NCBI RefSeq assembly: GCF_000176135.1
Contig: NZ_ACZN01000017.1
Location: 124,001 to 188,000 of the forward strand
DNA length: 64,000 bases
Source of the DNA: Vibrio coralliilyticus ATCC BAA-450
GTDB taxonomy: Bacteria; Pseudomonadota; Gammaproteobacteria; Enterobacterales; Vibrionaceae
Direction: 5' to 3'
Made by a program: the position numbers and the translations under genes. How positions within the stretch are numbered: the stretch's first letter is position 1; every line of letters begins with the position of its first letter. The notes below the pieces were generated by a model. That model saw nothing but the letters and a program-made list of their open reading frames with translations. It did no database searches and was not told where the DNA came from. Below are positions 37,245 to 45,965 of this stretch, piece after piece.

Positions 37245-38545
37245 AGTACGATGTTGCTATTATAGGAGGCGGAATAGCTGGTTACTGCTCAGCTTTAAAA
37301 TGTTTGGAATCTGGGTTGAAAACGGTCTTGATTAATCAAGGCCACAGCTCCCTGCACTTCTCCTCGGGTTCAATTGATGTACTTGGACACCTACCAAATG
37401 GCTTGGAAGTGACAGACCCTTTTGAAAGTATTGATGCTCTCAAAAAGCTTTCACCTGAGCACCCTTATAGCAAGCTATCTGTTTCTGAGGTGAAACGTGC
37501 AATGTTATGGTTTCAGACTCTACTTAATCAGGCTGGGGTTTCGCTGTCATCAAGCAAAAATGGTCATAATCACCATCGAATAACACCTTTGGGGACACTC
37601 AAACCCACATGGTTGTCACAACCATTTGTGCATCAGCACATCCCCCATTCGTCATTCAAGAGGTTCGTTTTAGTCTCTATTGACGGGTTTCGTGATTTTC
37701 AACCTCAACTCGCTCTCGATAACTTGAACCAAATTGAAGAGTTCAACAAAGTCGAAAAGAAAATACTGTCGGTTCGTATTCCCGGCTTTGATTCTCTACG
37801 ACAAAATCCGAATGAACTGCGTTCCATCGATATCGCTCGAATACTCAAACAGCCCAAAGCATTTTCGAGCCTTGTACATCAGTTAAGCGCAGGAGCGACG
37901 GTGGATGATCTTGTCATTCTCCCTGCTATCATGGGAAATGGCGACGGCCTTACGCTGATGGAAAGATTACAAAGCGAGACCCAACTGCGTTTCCATGAAG
38001 TGCCGACAATGCCACCTTCCTTGTTAGGAATTAGGCTAGAAGAAGCATTACAAGGCATGTTTACCAAAATGGGTGGAGTGCAACTCAAAGGTGACAAAGT
38101 TATTTCCGCACACTGGCACGAGGATAAAAAGGCCATTCGATCAATACAGACAGCCAACTTAGAAGAGTTTCCGCTCATCGCCAAACACTACGTGCTCGCT
38201 TCAGGGAGTTACTTTAGCCATGGTTTGGTTGCTGAATCGAATCGGGTTGTCGAACCAATATTCGACTTAGATGTACATTATCATCAAGACCGGCGCCAAT
38301 GGCGAGATAAAGACTTTTTCAGCCAGTCTTCACACCCATTTATGCAATTTGGTGTGGTCACTGATGACCACTTTAACCCGACTCTAAATGGTCAAACGGT
38401 TCGTAACTTACACTGCTGCGGTTCAGTATTATCTCATTACGATCCTATACAACAAGGCTGTGGAGGCGGTGTTGCCATCGCAACCGCTTTCCATGTAGCA
38501 AGTAATATTGTCCATGCCATAACGTCAGAGGAGGCCTTAGTATGA
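37241..38545 (+). CDS. glpB: Anaerobic glycerol-3-phosphate dehydrogenase subunit B
   Basis: 434 aa, flavin-binding subunit linking GlpA to GlpC. The N-terminal VAIIGGGIAGYCSALKCLESG is the dinucleotide fold, with HFSSGSIDVLGHLPNG and a C-terminal CCGSVLSHYDPIQQGCGGGV block. GAGG stands ahead of the ATG inside glpA. Four-base ATGA overlaps with both glpA and glpC show a translationally coupled operon. Confidence 0.94.
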   Translation: MKYDVAIIGGGIAGYCSALKCLESGLKTVLINQGHSSLHFSSGSIDVLGHLPNGLEVTDPFESIDALKKLSPEHPYSKLSVSEVKRAMLWFQTLLNQAGVSLSSSKNGHNHHRITPLGTLKPTWLSQPFVHQHIPHSSFKRFVLVSIDGFRDFQPQLALDNLNQIEEFNKVEKKILSVRIPGFDSLRQNPNELRSIDIARILKQPKAFSSLVHQLSAGATVDDLVILPAIMGNGDGLTLMERLQSETQLRFHEVPTMPPSLLGIRLEEALQGMFTKMGGVQLKGDKVISAHWHEDKKAIRSIQTANLEEFPLIAKHYVLASGSYFSHGLVAESNRVVEPIFDLDVHYHQDRRQWRDKDFFSQSSHPFMQFGVVTDDHFNPTLNGQTVRNLHCCGSVLSHYDPIQQGCGGGVAIATAFHVASNIVHAITSEEALV

Positions 38546-39771
38546 CCACCTATTTTGCTGATCACGCTCCTCAGGTTACCAGTTTTGATCATTGCATTAA
38601 GTGCACCGTTTGTACTGTTTACTGCCCAGTAGCCAAAGCAAACCCGCTCTACCCCGGCCCTAAGCAATCTGGGCCAGATGGAGAGCGACTGCGGATTAAA
38701 AACGCCGACTATTATGATGAAGCATTAAAGCTATGTACCAACTGCAAACGCTGCGAAACGGCTTGTCCTTCTGGCGTCAACATTGGTGACATTATTGCCG
38801 TGGCAAGAGGAAAATACGCGAAGAAAACTTTGAGCCCGAAACTCATTAGAGATTTTGTCCTCAGTCATACCGATCTTTTCGGGAATTTGGCTACCCCTGT
38901 TGCCCCCATAATCAATAAAGTAACGGACAACAAGCCTGTCAAAAAAATCATGCATAAAGCAGTGGGTATTCACGATCACAAATCGTTACCCAAATACTCA
39001 CACGGAACATTTCGTCGCTGGTACAAAAAACAGGTGTCGGATCAAGCAAGCTATCCTCGTCAAATCAGCTACTTTCACGGCTGCTTTGTCAATTACAACC
39101 ACCCTCAGCTTGGAAAGGATCTGATCAAAGTTCTCAACGCACTAGGCATCGGCGTACAACTATTGGAAAAGGAAAAGTGCTGTGGTGTCCCACTGATTGC
39201 GAACGGCTTTCATAGTAAGGCTCGTCGCAATGCAGAACTAAACATTAAAAATATAGAAGAGGCCGTTATTGAGCGGGATCATACAGTGCTTTCAACGTCT
39301 TCAACTTGCTCATTTACGCTCAAGCAGGAATACCCGCATGTTTTGGGCGTTGAAAATGATCATGTCAGCCATCGTATTGAATACATCACTAAGTTCCTTT
39401 TAAAGGAGTTTATGAATGGTAATACGTTGAATATGAAACCGCTCAACAAACGGGTCGTATACCACACACCTTGCCATCTGGAACGAAGTGGTAATGTCAT
39501 ATTCACTTTGGAAGTGCTAAAACAAATACCTGGATTGGAATTGATCGTCCTTGATAGCGAATGCTGTGGTCTGGCAGGAACTTATGGTTTTAAAGAAGAA
39601 AACTATGATGTTTCCATGAAAATTGGCCATCATCTATTTGAGTCGATTAAATCAGCTGAGGCGGACTTTGCTATCACGGATTGCGAAACCTGCAAATGGC
39701 AAATTGAAGAGAACACACAACTTGAGACTATCCATCCAGTCACATTACTGGCAATGGCCATAGCCCATTAG
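38542..39771 (+). CDS. glpC: Anaerobic glycerol-3-phosphate dehydrogenase subunit C
   Basis: 409 aa iron-sulfur subunit that anchors GlpAB at the membrane and passes electrons to menaquinone. Two ferredoxin-type cysteine clusters, CIKCTVCTVYCPV and CTNCKRCETACPSG, are followed by two CCG domains (KCCGVPLIANG and ECCGLAGTYGF). Last gene of glpABC; no strong terminator is visible in the 19 bp before the convergent neighbour's stop. Confidence 0.94.
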   Translation: MTTYFADHAPQVTSFDHCIKCTVCTVYCPVAKANPLYPGPKQSGPDGERLRIKNADYYDEALKLCTNCKRCETACPSGVNIGDIIAVARGKYAKKTLSPKLIRDFVLSHTDLFGNLATPVAPIINKVTDNKPVKKIMHKAVGIHDHKSLPKYSHGTFRRWYKKQVSDQASYPRQISYFHGCFVNYNHPQLGKDLIKVLNALGIGVQLLEKEKCCGVPLIANGFHSKARRNAELNIKNIEEAVIERDHTVLSTSSTCSFTLKQEYPHVLGVENDHVSHRIEYITKFLLKEFMNGNTLNMKPLNKRVVYHTPCHLERSGNVIFTLEVLKQIPGLELIVLDSECCGLAGTYGFKEENYDVSMKIGHHLFESIKSAEADFAITDCETCKWQIEENTQLETIHPVTLLAMAIAH

Positions 39772-39790
39772 CTTGTGCACTGAGGGTACG

Positions 39791-40573
39791 TCAATAATTG
39801 AGATGTGCGTTGAGGATAGATTGTAGATTGCCACTCTTTTTGATGACTTTCAGACCTTCATTGAAAGTCATCAAGTTCTGTACGCTTTCAGGATTTTGAT
39901 TGGGCAGCAACAGGTGCAGTGTATTCACAAAAAGAGGCCTAGGGTGGTAAGCCAGAAGCTCTCTTTCCGACTCTAGCCCTTCACTTTTAAGTACATAGTT
40001 GACGTGCGTAATGTACAGTGGTGACACATCAATAGTACCTGCGAGCAGTTTCTTGATGTTTTCAGCTTCATCATGCACTCGTTCAACGATCAATGTTCCA
40101 CTTTGCTCCGCTTTTTCAAACGGTTCACCGTAGTAGCCACCAATCAAAGCGCTCACCTTCAAACCTTCTAGATCTTCCACACGATCCCAGTCGAATGTCT
40201 TGTCTATTTTGTAGAAGAAATGCGCGTTTATCTTATACACAACATCACTTATCAGGAATAATTCTTGGTACTCCTCATTCAGCTCCCATAGCGCTGTTGC
40301 ATCAGCCTTCCCCTGCGCTGCGAAATCAAATGCCTCTTTCCAAGTTGGCAAGTGGACATACTTTACTTCTACATTTTGAGTTTTAAATGCAGCAGTAACA
40401 ATTTGGGCGTTAATACCATAACCAGGCAATTGTTTAGAGTGATATGGAGGATACTCACCACCAACGGCAATGGTAAGAGTCATCGCAGATACTGACATTG
40501 GAGAGACGATAAGAAGTAAGTGGGCAAAAAATACGCCAATGGGCTTTGATAAAAACTCAGACTGATGGAGCAT
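39791..40573 (-). CDS. Periplasmic solute-binding protein (amino-acid-type SBP, family 3)
   Basis: 260 aa with a signal peptide ending near SVSAM. The mature chain opens LTIAVGGEYPPYHSKQLPGYGIN, the standard start of type-2 periplasmic binding folds, and contains DLEGLKVSALIGGYYG. No ABC permease or ATPase gene is adjacent, so it may be an orphan binding protein or a sensory input component. The ligand cannot be told. Convergent with glpC. Confidence 0.8.
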   Translation of the reverse strand: MLHQSEFLSKPIGVFFAHLLLIVSPMSVSAMTLTIAVGGEYPPYHSKQLPGYGINAQIVTAAFKTQNVEVKYVHLPTWKEAFDFAAQGKADATALWELNEEYQELFLISDVVYKINAHFFYKIDKTFDWDRVEDLEGLKVSALIGGYYGEPFEKAEQSGTLIVERVHDEAENIKKLLAGTIDVSPLYITHVNYVLKSEGLESERELLAYHPRPLFVNTLHLLLPNQNPESVQNLMTFNEGLKVIKKSGNLQSILNAHLNY

Positions 40574-40675
40574 AAACTCTCCGCTACACTAAATGGCTAA
40601 ATACAACCCGATGAAACGACATCAGGTTGTATTTGAAGAGTCTAGCTTTGGCTTTTGAGTTACGCTAATTTTTGG

Positions 40676-41293
40676 TCAGTTATTCGAAACGATAAACAGG
40701 ACTTCTACTCGTCTGTTACAAGCTTTTCCGGCGCTGGTTGTGTTTGAACATGCTGGCACATATTCACCGTAACCGCGTGTGTAGATAGAATTCATTGCCA
40801 CATTATTGCTAACCAGCTGCTTTTTCACAGCTTTGGCGCGTTTCATTGAAAGTGAGTCATTAAAAGTCGGCGCTCCAGTACTGTCTGCGTGCCCATCAAT
40901 CACAATATCAATTCCTGGCTGTGTTGCTAAGTATCGGCCCATCATGTCCAGCCAATACATGGAGTCCGGTTTCACCATTGACGAACCCGTATTGAATTTG
41001 ATTGTATCGGTTAACTTAACCATGATGTGATTACCCGGCAGTACCTCGTAGTCCACACCATTTTTCAATAGGAAACTTTGCAAATCACTGTAGCTCGTGG
41101 TGCGCATCTGCCCCATTGGTCCTTTCACACCAGACGAAGCCAGTTGAGGCGCGTCACCCCAATTCGGGTATCGTACTTCGAAATCTGTTTTTGGCGCAGT
41201 CTCTAGCATGTCATCCGTTAGATAACTCATTTCTTTAGCCAGATTGCCACAACCAGTGAGGAGCAAGAGCAAAGGTAAGGCAAAATATTTCAT
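40676..41293 (-). CDS. OmpA-family lipoprotein
   Basis: 205 aa. The lipobox LLTGC puts the lipidated cysteine at residue 15. The C-terminal OmpA/MotB peptidoglycan-binding domain carries IDIVIDGHADSTGA, the helix SLSMKRAKAVKKQL and YTRGYGEYVP, ending NRRVEVLFI. It probably links the outer membrane to the cell wall. In a different branch from Pal, judging by the longer N-terminal part. Monocistronic as far as can be seen. Confidence 0.87.
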   Translation of the reverse strand: MKYFALPLLLLLTGCGNLAKEMSYLTDDMLETAPKTDFEVRYPNWGDAPQLASSGVKGPMGQMRTTSYSDLQSFLLKNGVDYEVLPGNHIMVKLTDTIKFNTGSSMVKPDSMYWLDMMGRYLATQPGIDIVIDGHADSTGAPTFNDSLSMKRAKAVKKQLVSNNVAMNSIYTRGYGEYVPACSNTTSAGKACNRRVEVLFIVSNN

Positions 41294-41527
41294 TGATCCA
41301 CCATTCGTTTCCGTTTCGATACATCATTTATATCGGCAACTTCTGGAATACTTTAATTATAATTTAACCCTTTGCTTATCGCCTGTTGACGACTTAACGT
41401 TCTGAAATGATTTAATAAGCATTTCGCGCGGTTTGCTATTTAGTTACTAGCCGTGAAAGAGTAAAATCCGCCTACCGTGATCTCGCTGAAAACACAGCGT
41501 GAACAGCGATAATAAAGAGAACACACT

Positions 41528-42154
41528 ATGAAAAAGATAATGACCTTACTGACCATCGCATTTGCCGCTCTCTTGGCTGGTTGTGCAGATAGCGATGTCC
41601 CACAGGAAGGTAAGCACTTCCAAAAACTTCCTGTCAACTTATCGACCTTTCGCTTACCTCAAGTGACTGAAGTTTTCTCACTCAATTGTGGCCACTGTAA
41701 AAAGATGGAATCAGTTTTGCCTCAATTGGAAGAGCTCACCAAGCAAAACATTGGCAAGATCCACGTGACGTTTAACGAAAGTGCACAAGTTGGCGCCATG
41801 ATCTATTACACCGCCGAAATGCAATTGGGCAAAAAGCCAGAACCATCAATGATGGATGAATTGTTTACCGCGGCTCAAATGGGCGACGGCGCAACAATGG
41901 CCGAGAAAAAGCAAGCCATCGATGATGCCTTCCATTCTCGCGGACTAATTAGCCCTTACGAACTCAAAGAAGATCAGCAAAAACAGTTATTCAGAGCGAT
42001 GCAAGTTGCTGAAGACATCACTGAAAAAGGTCAAATTAATTCAGTTCCAACCTTTATCGTAAACGGTAAATATATGGTGCTGACATCCGGTCACAAAGAT
42101 GTTGAAGACATCGCCAAGACCATTAACTATTTAACTCAAAACAACCCTAAGTAA
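41528..42154 (+). CDS. DsbA-like thioredoxin-fold lipoprotein
   Basis: 208 aa. The signal peptide ends in a lipobox, LLAGC, with Cys19. The DsbA-type active site is C54-G-H-C57 (FSLNCGHCKKME), followed by a helical insertion and the cis-proline segment SVPTFIVNGKY. It is predicted to introduce or shuffle disulfides at an envelope membrane, but lipid anchoring differs from soluble DsbA. Next gene, an FKBP, begins 16 bp downstream, forming a small folding-factor operon. Confidence 0.86.
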   Translation: MKKIMTLLTIAFAALLAGCADSDVPQEGKHFQKLPVNLSTFRLPQVTEVFSLNCGHCKKMESVLPQLEELTKQNIGKIHVTFNESAQVGAMIYYTAEMQLGKKPEPSMMDELFTAAQMGDGATMAEKKQAIDDAFHSRGLISPYELKEDQQKQLFRAMQVAEDITEKGQINSVPTFIVNGKYMVLTSGHKDVEDIAKTINYLTQNNPK

Positions 42155-42169
42155 AAACGGAAAGGACTC

Positions 42170-42643
42170 ATGTCTAAAATAATCATCCCAATCGTCGTTT
42201 TAGTGCTAGCTGGCTTTATGATTTATCGCACTATGGTTACCAGCAAAGCGGGCGAGCAAAACTTTGCAGCAGGCCAAGCATTTCTTCTTGAGAATGGCGA
42301 AAAAGAAGGTGTGGTAACAACGGAAAGCGGCCTGCAATACCTTGTGCTAAACAAAGGCACTGGCACAGTAAATCCAACCGCAAAGAGCAAAGTGAAGGTG
42401 CATTATCATGGTACGCTAATCGATGGCACTGTGTTTGATAGCTCTGTTGAGCGTGGTGAACCGATTTCATTCGCTCTCAACCAAGTGATCAAAGGTTGGC
42501 AAGAAGGCCTAACCTACATGGTTGAAGGTGACAAGTTCCGCTTCTTCATTCCTAGCCCTCTAGCCTATGGCAAAGGTGGAAGTGGCCCAATTCCACCAGC
42601 GTCAACGCTAATATTTGATGTCGAGTTGTTGGAAATCCAATAA
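42170..42643 (+). CDS. FKBP-type peptidyl-prolyl cis-trans isomerase, membrane-anchored
   Basis: 157 aa with an N-terminal hydrophobic helix (IIIPIVVLVLAGFMIY) that should anchor it with the catalytic domain outside. The FKBP domain shows KVKVHYHGTLIDGTVFDSS, INQVIKGW-like LNQVIKGWQEGL, FFIPSPLAYG and PPASTLIFDVELLEI. Co-transcribed with the DsbA-like lipoprotein; the pair plausibly acts in envelope protein folding. Strong terminator after the stop. Confidence 0.9.
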   Translation: MSKIIIPIVVLVLAGFMIYRTMVTSKAGEQNFAAGQAFLLENGEKEGVVTTESGLQYLVLNKGTGTVNPTAKSKVKVHYHGTLIDGTVFDSSVERGEPISFALNQVIKGWQEGLTYMVEGDKFRFFIPSPLAYGKGGSGPIPPASTLIFDVELLEIQ

Positions 42644-42645
42644 CC

Positions 42646-42678
42646 AAAAAGGCCAATCATTCGTGATTGGCCTTTTTT
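42646..42678. terminator. Bidirectional terminator between the FKBP and NUDIX genes
   Basis: AAAAAGGCCAATCA / TGATTGGCCTTTTTT with loop TTCG, between convergent stop codons. Confidence 0.92.
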
Positions 42679-43089
42679 CTATGCAAGCTCTTTCAACTCT
42701 CTGCAAAGATGCTTGTTTAAATGTTGCTGAATAAAGTTAACATCAGCCTTATAAAAATCGTGTGTTGGAATCTCTTCTGCTGTCATCCAATGGAAGGTTT
42801 GCTGCCTTTCTTCAGAATGAGCAACGGGTTGTGCAGATTCACCAGCATGAAGAACAACGTAGTAAATTCTTCCACCATACTCATTAATATCGCTATACGT
42901 GGCGACGTGAGATAGTCCACTCAAGTGAGTCTCTTCATGCAGCTCTCTAATGGCGGCATCTGTACCAGACTCATTGCTGCCCACTTCCCCACCGGGAAAT
43001 TCCATGATCATACCTTGAGTATTTCGGTGGCGCTCCTGAATCAGAACTTTTCCATCTCTGATAACTACTGCCATCGATAAATGCTTCAT
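42679..43089 (-). CDS. NUDIX hydrolase
   Basis: 136 aa. The Nudix box is complete: G...E with GGEVGSNESGTDAAIRELHEE, giving the metal-binding REL-HEET core. The N-terminal half MAVVIRDGKVLIQERHR is typical. It hydrolyses a nucleoside-diphosphate-linked compound; the substrate cannot be assigned. GGGGGCTCC-type sequence before the ATG gives a ribosome site on the minus strand (GGAGCCCCC). Confidence 0.88.
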   Translation of the reverse strand: MKHLSMAVVIRDGKVLIQERHRNTQGMIMEFPGGEVGSNESGTDAAIRELHEETHLSGLSHVATYSDINEYGGRIYYVVLHAGESAQPVAHSEERQQTFHWMTAEEIPTHDFYKADVNFIQQHLNKHLCRELKELA

Positions 43090-43257
43090 TGGGGGCTCCT
43101 TGGATTAAGCTGACTTCATCGGCGTTCTAACTCAGACGTTTATGTTTTTAGATTTGAAATGTCTGATGCCGATACAAGATTGTAAGAACCCGCGAAGGGT
43201 AACCGAATATGCATTTAAGTTCTCGCTCCGCCTTCAAAAAACGAAATGTAAAACAAT

Positions 43258-43290
43258 AAAAAACGGCACCTTTCCAAAGGTGCCGTTTTG
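43258..43290 (-). terminator. Terminator of the retropepsin-like lipoprotein gene
   Basis: AAAACGGCACCTTT / AAAGGTGCCGTTTT around a CC loop, just past the stop codon at 43307. Confidence 0.9.
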
Positions 43291-43306
43291 CTCAATGATT
43301 TAATGG

Positions 43307-43963
43307 CTACTTATGTTTTTTCTGAACAAACTTCTTACTGACATCTACAACCGCGACATCTTTAAAGAAGCTACGCCCGAGGAGTAATGGAAACTTCAAA
43401 TGAGTGCGGTCTGCAAGCGTGAATTCTGTTTTCTCTTTCAGATCACCAATTTGAATCCATGATTCGACTACAGCACGACGCTCTGATTTTTCCGCACTGG
43501 ACTGACGAATCTTAACCCAGCGCTCAACGGGAAGAGCGATCTCCTTACTCTTAACCCCATCATGTTCAATTTTGAACTTAACCCAATCTTTGCCATCACG
43601 TTCGAACTCCACCACATCCGTGGCACTGATCGATGAGGTTGTCGCACCAGTATCAATACGCGCTTTGAAGTTCTCTTCAAGCCCTGGAACGTAAACCCAT
43701 TCTTGCTCACCAAGGATCAGTTTTCCATCTGATGTTTTCTTTGGTTGCGGTTTTGGCTTAGGTTTTGGTTTTTCTTCTGGCTTCACTTCCGGTTTAGGTT
43801 CCGGCTTCGTCTCTTTCTCAACTTCTTTTTCTGGCTGCTCTACTTTAGGCTCTTCAATCTGTGGTTTTTGCTCTGGCTCTACTGGCTGCTGGCCTGTCGT
43901 TGAACATGCCATCAAACCACCACTAAGCATAACTGGAATTAGAACCTTCCATGTTTTGTTCAT
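43307..43963 (-). CDS. Retropepsin-like lipoprotein with long Pro/Lys/Glu linker (PF05618-type 'ATP-dependent zinc protease' family)
   Basis: 218 aa. Lipobox GLMAC gives Cys20. Residues about 28-75 are a low-complexity Pro-Glu-Lys linker with repeated EPKPE / KPKPKP units, suited to spanning periplasm. The C-terminal domain has the aspartyl protease-like RIDTGATTSSI and PLLLGRSFF, the hallmarks of PF05618. The family name 'zinc protease' is historical; the DTG motif points to a retropepsin fold. The substrate is unknown here; no ATP-grasp partner is adjacent. Confidence 0.82.
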   Translation of the reverse strand: MNKTWKVLIPVMLSGGLMACSTTGQQPVEPEQKPQIEEPKVEQPEKEVEKETKPEPKPEVKPEEKPKPKPKPQPKKTSDGKLILGEQEWVYVPGLEENFKARIDTGATTSSISATDVVEFERDGKDWVKFKIEHDGVKSKEIALPVERWVKIRQSSAEKSERRAVVESWIQIGDLKEKTEFTLADRTHLKFPLLLGRSFFKDVAVVDVSKKFVQKKHK

Positions 43964-44038
43964 TCGATCACCTAACTCAATAACAAGATACGACCGCTTT
44001 AAAAAAGGCCCACATCAGGGTGAGCCTTAAAGCGAAAC

Positions 44039-45220
44039 TTAAGACACTTTAACTATCGCATCGGCTACGTAAGGAATATCTTTTTCTGTCAGACCTGCGA
44101 TGTTAATTCGACCATCCCCAACACCATAAATACCATATTCTTCACGGAGTTGCGTCATTTGGTCTTGAGTAAAGCCTAGCACAGTAAACATGCCTTTGTG
44201 GCTTTCAATGAAATCGAAATGTGAAGTATTATGGGTATTTCTCAATTCATTACACAAAGTATGACGAAGATTGAGCAAGCGCTGCTGCATTTCGCTCAGT
44301 TCCTGCTTCCAGACGCCTGTCAGCTCTTCGCTTTGCAGGATGGTTTTGACTAATGCCGCACCGTGATCTGGCGGCATTGTGTAAGTGGCACGTGCGAGCG
44401 TTAACAGCTTACCTTTTGCATTGCCAACATCCTGTAATGATTTGCCAACCACTATAGCAGCACCCGTACGCTCACGGTAAAGACCAAAGTTCTTTGAACA
44501 AGACGTGGTAATCAACATCTCTTCAACGTTATCAGCCATAAAGCGTAAGCCTTTAGCATCTTCTTCCAGTCCGTCGCCAAAACCTTGGTATGCAATATCG
44601 ACAAATGGAGTAAACCCGTTTTTCTGCGATAACTCCGTCACCGCCTGCCAAGCAGAAAAGTCGATGTCAGCCCCAGTTGGGTTGTGACAACACCCGTGCA
44701 GAAGGACCACATCTTTTGGTCCCGCTTGAGACAATTCTTCTAACATTCGCGCTGTATCAACCTGTTTGGTTTCAGGGCTAAAGTAGCTGTACAGCTTCAC
44801 TTTAAGACCCGCAGCTTCCATAACAGGACGATGGTTAACGTAGCTAGGGTTTGAGATCCAAACCGTCGTTTCAGGTTGTGCGACTTTCATTAGATCGCCT
44901 AACATACGCAGAGCACCACTAGCGCCCGGCGTTTGGGTGGCTGCAACGCGATCCATGGCCGAAGTGCCCGACAGCAGCAAATCAACCATACTCTGGTTAA
45001 ACTCTTCACAACCGGCCAAACCGACGTAAGATTTCGTTTTTTGCGTTTCAACCACAATATCCTGTGCTTGAGATATTGCTTTCATGATTGGTGTTTCACC
45101 AGTACTATTTTTGTAGACGCCGATACCCAAGTCCACTTTGTCAGGACGAGGATCATTGCGGTAAGCAACTGATAAAGAAAGGATGGGATCCAGTGTAGGT
45201 GTTGGTAAATGAGAGAACAT
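44039..45220 (-). CDS. Aspartate/aromatic amino-acid aminotransferase (class I, PLP)
   Basis: About 393 aa from the ATG at 45220 (MFSHLPTPTLDPILSL), which aligns with AspC/TyrB N-termini; an ATG at 45229 would add three residues. PLP lysine in SCSKNFGLYRERTGA, HGCCHNPTGADI, and the arginine region GDGRINIAGLT are conserved. It transfers amino groups between aspartate or aromatic amino acids and 2-oxoglutarate. AspC versus TyrB specificity cannot be fixed from motifs alone. Flanked by non-coding stretches; monocistronic. Confidence 0.9.
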   Translation of the reverse strand: MFSHLPTPTLDPILSLSVAYRNDPRPDKVDLGIGVYKNSTGETPIMKAISQAQDIVVETQKTKSYVGLAGCEEFNQSMVDLLLSGTSAMDRVAATQTPGASGALRMLGDLMKVAQPETTVWISNPSYVNHRPVMEAAGLKVKLYSYFSPETKQVDTARMLEELSQAGPKDVVLLHGCCHNPTGADIDFSAWQAVTELSQKNGFTPFVDIAYQGFGDGLEEDAKGLRFMADNVEEMLITTSCSKNFGLYRERTGAAIVVGKSLQDVGNAKGKLLTLARATYTMPPDHGAALVKTILQSEELTGVWKQELSEMQQRLLNLRHTLCNELRNTHNTSHFDFIESHKGMFTVLGFTQDQMTQLREEYGIYGVGDGRINIAGLTEKDIPYVADAIVKVS

Positions 45221-45390
45221 GAAAGTCATAACCCTTTGAAATTCAATTAACAGTGGTCAATTTATCACTTAATCCTCTAACTCAGAAATAAAATTTTAGT
45301 GCCTAAGAGCAAAACAGGATAAAAACCTTTTATTATTAACATATTTGCAACATCAAGAGTTCGGTCAGAATATAATACTAAGATTTACAG

Positions 45391-45858
45391 CTAAACCTTG
45401 AATCGGTGAATAATCTGATTGGAGCTACCACGCCACTCTAGGTTGAGATCCTTTTTCTCTTGCTCAAACTTGCCGTCAATTAAAACATCAATTAGCGCGA
45501 CTACTTCTTGTTGCGCCGCCGTCAATTCGGCTAGCGTATAACCTGTCCACATCCAGATATCTTTGTCTGGGCACTCTTGGCGTACACGTTTTACCAACCG
45601 AAGAACATCAGTAACATTGGCTGGATGGAGTGGATCGCCACCGGATAACGAGAGCCCACGTCTCTTAATACGTGTATCTTTTAAGTCCTGCAGAATCTGG
45701 TCTTCCGCTTGTTGAGTAAACAATACCCCTGAGTCGAGTCGCTGTGTCGATTGGTTATAACACCCACGGCACTGATGTATGCAGCCAGAGACAAACAGAG
45801 TACAACGCGTACCCGGCCCGTTAACCACATCCACAGGATAGTACTGGTGGTAGTTCAT
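45391..45858 (-). CDS. nrdG: Anaerobic ribonucleotide reductase-activating protein (radical SAM)
   Basis: 155 aa. Uses S-adenosylmethionine and a [4Fe-4S] cluster to generate the glycyl radical on NrdD. The cluster motif is CIHQCRGC, with the family spacing C-x3-C-x2-C, then YNQSTQ; SLSGGDPLHPANV is the SAM-binding glycine motif. GGAAAA lies about eight bases before the ATG. Downstream of nrdD by 107 bp on the same strand, so likely the second gene of nrdDG. Confidence 0.95.
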   Translation of the reverse strand: MNYHQYYPVDVVNGPGTRCTLFVSGCIHQCRGCYNQSTQRLDSGVLFTQQAEDQILQDLKDTRIKRRGLSLSGGDPLHPANVTDVLRLVKRVRQECPDKDIWMWTGYTLAELTAAQQEVVALIDVLIDGKFEQEKKDLNLEWRGSSNQIIHRFKV

Positions 45859-45965
45859 GACGTTTTCCGATGTTGGATATTTGAGAAAATGCTTTCGCTC
45901 TGATGATAAAGGGCGAGTGACTCCCCGCCCCCCTTTTCGTCACTGAATCAATTCACGCATTAGCT

